A DNA stretch of 28,085 nucleotides, from the NCBI GenBank assembly GCA_964525945.1, contig CAZGKX010000033.1, positions 1 through 28,085 of the forward strand, read 5' to 3'. Shown here piece by piece: positions 23,640 through 28,085 of the stretch. Source of the DNA: CAZGKX01 sp964525945. GTDB taxonomy: Bacteria; Pseudomonadota; Gammaproteobacteria; Legionellales; Legionellaceae. Positions within the stretch are counted from its first letter, which is position 1. Each line of letters opens with the position of its first letter. A program made the position numbers and the translations under genes. Below the pieces are notes generated by a model. The model did not search any database. It was not told the DNA's origin and saw nothing but the letters and a program-made list of their open reading frames with translations.

Positions 23640-24554
23640 ATGGACCAACAATGTTTGTTATCCCATAGTCTAGCAACAGAAGAGCTTGAGGTAGTTGTTC
23701 GAAAAATAGCCGCCGAGATCAAACAGCGCGGTGACAAACCCTATGCAACCATTGATATGCAGCTGGATCTATTGCAACAGCTTAGCCAATTTGAATTGGG
23801 TAAATTTCTATTGTTAAATCAAGGTATTAATGGCTATTGGACACATTATATATTGACGTATCCATGGGCCGGCGCGAAAGCAAATTTAACCTTTGTGGAG
23901 CGTTTTATATTAGAACGTGCCCCCATCATGTTGGCCACTCAAGAACGGTTTAAAATTTTTTTAAACGAAAATCAACAAGCCGTTAAGCCCGCCGCGACCC
24001 TTGCTTGTATACCTTCTGGTATGATGGGTGAACTCTTATACCTGAAGGTTTCAGGTATTTCTAATCTTAAATTAATCGGCATCGATTATGATCCCAATGC
24101 ATTGAGTGACGCCCAATTGCTTGCCGATAAACAAAATTTATCCACTGTTATTGAATTGAATAAGGGTGATGCGTGGTCACTGGATGTTGAAAATAAATTT
24201 GATTTGATTTCCAGTAATGGACTTAATATTTATGAGCCTGATGATGCGCGAGTGACTGCCTTATACCGCGCATTTTATAATGCCCTAAAACCTGGTGGAA
24301 CGTTGGTCACTAGCTTTTTAACCTGTCCTCCATCCATGTCTGATGAGTGTGAATGGAACATCCCCGTCATAAATCATAGCGATTTATTACTGCAAAAAAT
24401 TATTTTTAGTGACATCTTAGCGGTCAAGTGGCAATGCTATCGATCGTCTGTTCAAACAAAAAAACAATTGGAATCGGTTGGTTTTAACGGTCTAAAGTTT
24501 ATTTACGATAAGGCTAAATTATTTCCTACTGTTGTGGCATACAAGGTGCAATAG
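23640..24554 (+). CDS. Class I SAM-dependent methyltransferase
   Basis: This is a 304-aa protein with a helical N-terminal half and a Rossmann methyltransferase half. LACIPSGMMGELLYL stands at motif I (unusual, since the glycine-rich loop is replaced by PSGMMGE), then LIGIDYDPNAL with the ribose-binding Asp, GDAW, FDLISSNGLNIYEPD at motif IV, and YNALKPGGTLVTSFL. The degenerate first loop recurs in a subset of uncharacterised bacterial methyltransferases. The substrate is unknown. The gene begins 20 bases after the aldo/keto reductase with AAGGTG upstream, so the two are likely co-expressed. It could in principle methylate a cluster product, but it lies 6 kb away and on the other strand, so I do not claim this. 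Confidence 0.8.
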   Translation: MDQQCLLSHSLATEELEVVVRKIAAEIKQRGDKPYATIDMQLDLLQQLSQFELGKFLLLNQGINGYWTHYILTYPWAGAKANLTFVERFILERAPIMLATQERFKIFLNENQQAVKPAATLACIPSGMMGELLYLKVSGISNLKLIGIDYDPNALSDAQLLADKQNLSTVIELNKGDAWSLDVENKFDLISSNGLNIYEPDDARVTALYRAFYNALKPGGTLVTSFLTCPPSMSDECEWNIPVINHSDLLLQKIIFSDILAVKWQCYRSSVQTKKQLESVGFNGLKFIYDKAKLFPTVVAYKVQ

Positions 24555-24663
24555 CACAAGGTGGCAACATCGGAAAATCAGCCAAATAATGACAAAGATC
24601 AGGTCCGTTCATTTATGGAACTTAAAACGCCCGGTTCAAGCTCCATATTTTCTACAGGGAGGA

Positions 24664-25347
24664 TCAGGGGATTCGTAACGTTGGACGCCATTGTTTTAAG
24701 AGGACTTGGCGGCGTTCTGGGTATTTTTGTTCTGTGAGCGTTAATTGCTGAATTCTATCTGTTCTAAAGTGGCGAAATTCTTGTCGTAATTCACACCACG
24801 TCACCATCAGCTGCACTTCATCAAAAAAACCGAGGGCAATGGGCCATACCAAGCGTGATGTACAGTTGTCTTTTAAATCCTGATAGTCCATTTGCACTTT
24901 TCGCTCCAAACGAATGGCTTTACGGATCAAAATAAGATCACTGTCCTTGCTTGCAACACATTTTCCAGGACGAACCAACAGCCCTGAGGTTTCAAGCTGA
25001 CGTTTTAAATCAGCGGGGAGCACCGCTGCAATTTTAGCCAACACATGTTCAGCAGCCATTTTAAGTTGTGAGTCAGCGCGCTGAGTGACCCAGCGAGCCC
25101 CCAACACCATGGCCTCTATCTCATCATCCGAAAACATCAACGGCGGTAGCATAAACCCGGGTTTTAGCACATAACCCACTCCCGGTTCACCTTCAATGGG
25201 TGCACCAAACGATTGCAAGGTGATCACATCCCGATAAAGGGTGCGTAGGCTGATACCCAACTCTTCCGCGAGGCTTTTGCCACTTACCGGAAGTCGATGA
25301 CGGCGTAATAATTGAATCAAGTCGAGTAAGCGTTCAGTACGTGACAT
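24664..25347 (-). CDS. YafY-family transcriptional regulator (HTH-11 plus WYL-like domain)
   Basis: This 227-aa DNA-binding protein has an N-terminal winged helix (SRTERLLDLIQLLRRHRLP to LGISLRTLYRDVITLQSFG, residues 2-47) and a C-terminal WYL-like ligand-sensing domain (about 130-200, IALGFFDEVQLMVTWCEL, FRHFRTDRI). The WYL triplet itself is replaced by QLM, as in many YafY proteins. The open frame extends to a TTG at 25395, but ATG 25347 gives the standard family start. The ligand and targets are unknown. It is convergent with the methyltransferase gene and faces the AT-rich gap, so it may regulate itself there. The 109 bases between the two convergent genes hold no gene or clear terminator that I can see. 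Confidence 0.88.
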   Translation of the reverse strand: MSRTERLLDLIQLLRRHRLPVSGKSLAEELGISLRTLYRDVITLQSFGAPIEGEPGVGYVLKPGFMLPPLMFSDDEIEAMVLGARWVTQRADSQLKMAAEHVLAKIAAVLPADLKRQLETSGLLVRPGKCVASKDSDLILIRKAIRLERKVQMDYQDLKDNCTSRLVWPIALGFFDEVQLMVTWCELRQEFRHFRTDRIQQLTLTEQKYPERRQVLLKQWRPTLRIP

Positions 25348-25569
25348 TTGAAGAGAACATTTATGCTGCCAAATTTTGTCGGCAGTATAACACAAAGGCC
25401 AAATAGTTTTAAATTTAAAACCCTGTCAAGTCTATTTTTTTGATTTTTATTTCGATATCATAGGCGCTCTTTTTTGAAAAATTCCGCTTTTGCTTTGTGG
25501 ATATTTTTTCAATACCCTATTTTTTTCATTCCCTTCTTTGCCTCCTCCAACTATTTCAGACCTTATGGT

Positions 25570-25764
25570 TTAAGGGTTATCGCATTTTTTTTCTTGGAGT
25601 TTAGGCTTCTGTTTATCCACACTTTCTGTGGATAAGTCTGTGCATAGCCATTTTTGTATGCCATACACATAGACGTCAATGCCTTTAAATCAGGTATGTG
25701 TCATCCACTGCAGACCGACTTTTTCGGCAATGCGCTTAAAGTTAGCATTCTGACGACAAGCCCT
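25570..25764 (-). pseudogene. Decayed coding remnant of unknown origin
   Basis: The minus-strand frame reads protein-like for 24 codons (ACRQNANFKRIAEKVGLQWM-THT), has one TGA near 25690, then continues FKGIDVYVYGIQKWLCTDLS, TESVDKQKPKLQEKKCDNP to a stop at 25570. The lysine-rich end resembles a true C-terminus. I do not recognise the family. A stop bounds the frame upstream as well, so only a fragment remains. It could be debris of a mobile gene; chance is not excluded. Confidence 0.3.
25613..25635. repeat. Inverted pair of consensus DnaA-box 9-mers
   Basis: TTATCCACA (25613-25621) and TGTGGATAA (25627-25635) form a perfect 9-bp inverted repeat with a 5-base spacer. Each arm equals the consensus DnaA box. 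A one-mismatch copy, TGTGGATAT, lies at 25496-25504. It may be a DnaA-binding site, a hairpin, or a by-product of the coding remnant that runs through it. Confidence 0.45.
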
Positions 25765-25850
25765 TTACAGATTGATGTAAAAACATAAAAAGCAAATACC
25801 CAACCAATTGCTATAATATAATACACCAACAACTGTTTTCAGGTGTGGCT

Positions 25851-27212
25851 ATGCCGAATTTGAATACTGCCTTATTTATGAGGATTAACAAATATTTTAA
25901 TCCAACTTCGAATAAAGATCCTGAATGGACCGTATTATTTCCAGTTATAGAGGCATTGCAAAAAACGGGCCTTAATGAAATGAACGCAAGGGGTCAAAAC
26001 AATCCTTTTGCCACCCGTGACGCCCTTGAGCATCTCAGGACTGCACTTTTACAAGACGGTCTGCGGCAGCGTCTATTTCCAAATTTAAGCACCGAGCACC
26101 TTCGTAATAAATTAAATCAATTAACATTAGATGGCCCGCCAGACGTCCAAGAATTGTACTCCATTTGCGCAAAAAAGCTCATTGATATGAACCATCAACA
26201 AGGCATCTGGACTCCCGAGATGATTGTCCTTGAAACCGAAAAGCGGCTCGCCAGCAAACCCGAAACATCCACTTATGCCTTGATCAATGGAATGTTGCCC
26301 ATGGACGCGTCACACGTCTATCAATATTATGCAATGGACGCGCGTTGCGGGCCCTTGAACCATGACAATGCAAAAAAAATTTTTCATAAACACATCGAAT
26401 ATCAGCAAGAGGAAGAAGCGTTAGAAATTGTCCGTGCGGCATTGGAGGATAACCCTACACCAGATATAACCGCATCGGATCGACACAGTTTGCTCATGCG
26501 AGTCAAAGATAGGTTAAATTTTTTACACAGCAAACAGGACTTCGATCGTTTGTATCACCACATTCAGGGTCTAAATTCTGAATTGGATTTAAACGCAATG
26601 GAGCATCTCTTGCAGCAAGCCCTCACGACCTCAAATCCACGCGAAAACCCCTACAATAAGTTGCATTTTATCATCAATGGAGAATTACAAAGCTCTATCC
26701 GACAACGTCGGAATGAACTGCATCATACAATTGAAGTTAAAAAAAATCCGCTAAAATCTGGCGTTTTAAGCAATACACGTGAAGAACAAGAGTTGCCGAG
26801 TACCTCAGAATGGGTGCACCCGGCTACGGCGCTTGAAAAAAAACAACTGCAGCCGTTTGAACAAGAGTTGCCGGGTGTATCAGAATGGTTATACCCCGAT
26901 GACACCACACCTGTTGCGAAGCAACCGTTTGTTCCAATCAACAGTGCACCATCTTCTCCTGAAACGTTATCCACATTATCCAATTCATTACCGTTATCCA
27001 ACCCCAGCTCGCCTCCCACCGTAGACAGTGAAACAACAGAGGTTGAAAAATACCGAGCGCCGCAAAGCAAAAAAGGCACAACACAGAAAACGGCGCCTGT
27101 ACAGAACAACGTAGGATCTGCTCAAAGCAAATTTTCAAGAGTGAAATTGGATATAATGGAATTAAAGACCCATACTCGCTCTTCAAATAAAACAACCCCA
27201 CCCAAGCCATAA
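25851..27212 (+). CDS. Hypothetical protein with helical body and disordered C-terminus, candidate effector
   Basis: This 453-aa protein has no recognised domain. Residues 1-295 appear helical and charged without signal peptide or membrane segment. Residues 300-453 are Ser/Pro/Thr-rich and disordered, and they include two copies of EQELPxxSEWxxP at 312-324 and 337-349. This layout (helical body, low-complexity tail with short motif repeats, basic end KTHTRSSNKTTPPKP) is typical of secreted effectors in Legionella and relatives, but no acidic E-block is seen at the end. I chose ATG 25851 because CAGGTG lies 5 bases before it; the frame also has a GTG at 25845 that falls inside this site. A TATAAT at 25812-25817 is placed suitably as a -10 box. 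Confidence 0.6.
   Translation: MPNLNTALFMRINKYFNPTSNKDPEWTVLFPVIEALQKTGLNEMNARGQNNPFATRDALEHLRTALLQDGLRQRLFPNLSTEHLRNKLNQLTLDGPPDVQELYSICAKKLIDMNHQQGIWTPEMIVLETEKRLASKPETSTYALINGMLPMDASHVYQYYAMDARCGPLNHDNAKKIFHKHIEYQQEEEALEIVRAALEDNPTPDITASDRHSLLMRVKDRLNFLHSKQDFDRLYHHIQGLNSELDLNAMEHLLQQALTTSNPRENPYNKLHFIINGELQSSIRQRRNELHHTIEVKKNPLKSGVLSNTREEQELPSTSEWVHPATALEKKQLQPFEQELPGVSEWLYPDDTTPVAKQPFVPINSAPSSPETLSTLSNSLPLSNPSSPPTVDSETTEVEKYRAPQSKKGTTQKTAPVQNNVGSAQSKFSRVKLDIMELKTHTRSSNKTTPPKP
26784..26897 (+). repeat. Two-copy coding repeat (EQELPxxSEW), 75-base period
   Basis: Copies at 26784-26822 and 26859-26897 inside the candidate effector gene share GAACAAGAGTTGCCG and TCAGAATGG and encode EQELPSTSEWVHP and EQELPGVSEWLYP. 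The spacing of 25 codons and near-identical codons suggest a recent tandem duplication of a short linear motif. Confidence 0.7.
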
Positions 27213-27425
27213 TTTTCCTCGTTAGGATGACCATCAGAGGATTTTTCCTGCGACTGCAGCGGCTACGTCATCAATCTTTGTTCATAGACCGATGCATCAA
27301 AGTTTATCGTGGAATTTTTTATGGACAGGTCTTTGTAGGGTCGGCGTTGTTTATTTTATTTTTCGTTAACATAGAAAATGAAGCATGTGCATGGTGGTTC
27401 CATCCCTGGCTCTACAGATCGTTGA

Positions 27426-28085
27426 TCAACGAGAAATCGGTTTTAAATAACCATGCTCGCGCAATATTTTGGTGATAAATGCACCTTTTTTTTCCGTATA
27501 CGCTTCGCGATCATTTTGATCCGTTTGCGATAATTGCAATTTTAAAACTCCATATTCAATTCTTACTTGCGGCTCACGCCGCAGAATATCCCGAAATAAA
27601 ATGCAGTGCTCCACCGTACCATGTGCGGCGTCAACAAGGTGGATATGGTGCGTTCTTCGCTTTCCAAAAGGCGGCGTGCCTTTAAACAATCGAAGATGGG
27701 TTTTATCGGGGTTGTTCTCCCAAAAATCATACCCCATTGTCGCTAGCGCTTGCACCCAGAGGGTTGCCTCATCCAACGATTTGCACACAACAAAGAGATC
27801 AAGGATAGGTTTACTTGCCAAATCAGGCACCGCTGTACTGCCAAAATGTTCGATAGCCACGTGGCTTAAATGACTTGTTATTTTTTTAATGGCCGCTATT
27901 TCCGCTTCTGCCAATTTTGGCCACGCCGCATTATAAGGTTCGAGAATAATAAGATCTTGGGCTTGCAATTGCTCTGCCCCCGCCATTGCGGTTTTGTAAT
28001 TGATCATTTCAATAAAAGAAGCTTTACCCTGCACATAATTTTCAATATCATGCATTTTGTTAATTGTTGTAACCAAAGTTTCTGC
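27426..28085 (-). CDS. GrpB-family (UPF0157) protein, N-terminus cut by window edge
   Basis: Residues from LIILEPYNAAWPKL onward match the GrpB family, a nucleotidyltransferase-like fold of unclear function. The signature EHFGSTAVPDLASKPILDLFV is followed by THHIHLV and FRDILRREP. Before this domain lie more than 40 residues (TTINKMHDIENYVQGKASF, then INYKTAMAGAEQLQ) that stand-alone GrpB proteins lack. No stop occurs before the right edge, so the gene may start outside the window, perhaps as a fusion with another domain. In-window starts are possible (TTG 28076, ATG 28055, ATG codons near the domain), but none has a good ribosome site. It is convergent with the candidate effector; the 213 bases between hold only a doubtful frame (27227-27475). 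Confidence 0.8.
   Translation of the reverse strand, partial: AETLVTTINKMHDIENYVQGKASFIEMINYKTAMAGAEQLQAQDLIILEPYNAAWPKLAEAEIAAIKKITSHLSHVAIEHFGSTAVPDLASKPILDLFVVCKSLDEATLWVQALATMGYDFWENNPDKTHLRLFKGTPPFGKRRTHHIHLVDAAHGTVEHCILFRDILRREPQVRIEYGVLKLQLSQTDQNDREAYTEKKGAFITKILREHGYLKPISR

Larger units (their letters stand above)
25348..25850. other. AT-rich gap of about 500 bases
   Basis: Between the YafY gene and the 25851 gene I find no intact gene. It holds a decayed minus-strand reading frame (25570-25764), a pair of inverted DnaA-box-like 9-mers (25613-25635), long T-runs, and a TATAAT at 25812-25817 that may serve the 25851 gene although no -35 box is evident. It should also contain the yafY promoter, which I cannot place with confidence. 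Confidence 0.5.

Noticed and set aside
25490..25850. Chromosomal origin of replication
   Set aside because: Only two perfect and one near-perfect DnaA boxes are present in the gap, no origin-linked genes are near, and another perfect box occurs by chance inside the 25851 gene (26967-26975).
27227..27475. An 82-codon plus-strand frame with one hydrophobic segment
   Set aside because: It has no usable ribosome site, overlaps the end of the GrpB gene on the other strand and shows no known motif; it is probably a chance frame.

Overview
The window looks like a gammaproteobacterial chromosome of moderately low GC. Legionella or a close relative is my best guess. This is inferred from the mix of family types: a 267-aa protein that resembles a Legionella-restricted family, several effector-like proteins without recognisable enzymatic folds, and a compact catechol cluster. 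No rRNA, tRNA or CRISPR array was seen.

Layout. (1) Positions 1-2205, minus strand: an exopolysaccharide export unit in the order wzb-wza-wzc; wzc runs off the left edge. (2) 2387-4279, minus: two genes without known function, one with cupin-like sequence and one with two membrane segments. (3) 4393-17073, minus: the centre of interest, a roughly 12.7 kb tightly packed unit. In transcription order it holds an unknown 544-aa protein, a stand-alone NRPS condensation domain, a 123-aa unknown, a SyrB2-like non-heme iron halogenase, EntA, EntC, EntE, EntB (with its carrier domain), an adenylation-carrier-thioesterase-like NRPS protein, and an MFS exporter. (4) 17196-21850, plus: an effector-like gene, a scrap that resembles the end of a group II intron, and a 1218-aa fusion of an IDO/PrnB-like heme domain, a flavin reductase and cytochrome b5. 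(5) 22019-25347: an L,D-transpeptidase, an aldo/keto reductase, a SAM methyltransferase and a YafY-type regulator. (6) 25348-28085: an AT-rich gap with a coding remnant, a candidate effector, and a GrpB-family protein cut by the right edge.

How the central cluster should work. EntC, the isochorismatase half of EntB, and EntA turn chorismate into 2,3-dihydroxybenzoate (DHB). EntE loads it on the EntB carrier domain. The NRPS adenylation domain carries the ten-residue pocket code D-F-W-N-I-G-M-V-H-K, the classical threonine code. The adjacent halogenase keeps the His-Gln-Ala motif of SyrB2, which chlorinates carrier-bound threonine at C4. The stand-alone condensation domain can join DHB to the (chloro)threonine. 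The last domain of the NRPS has Cys in place of the usual Ser nucleophile, as in SyrC/CmaE aminoacyl shuttles and in the obafluorin and sulfazecin ring-forming thioesterases. The predicted product is therefore a DHB-(4-chloro)threonine compound, possibly cyclised or passed on to another acceptor. I know of no described system that combines these parts, but I cannot search databases. No siderophore receptor is in the window, so an iron-scavenging role is not proven.
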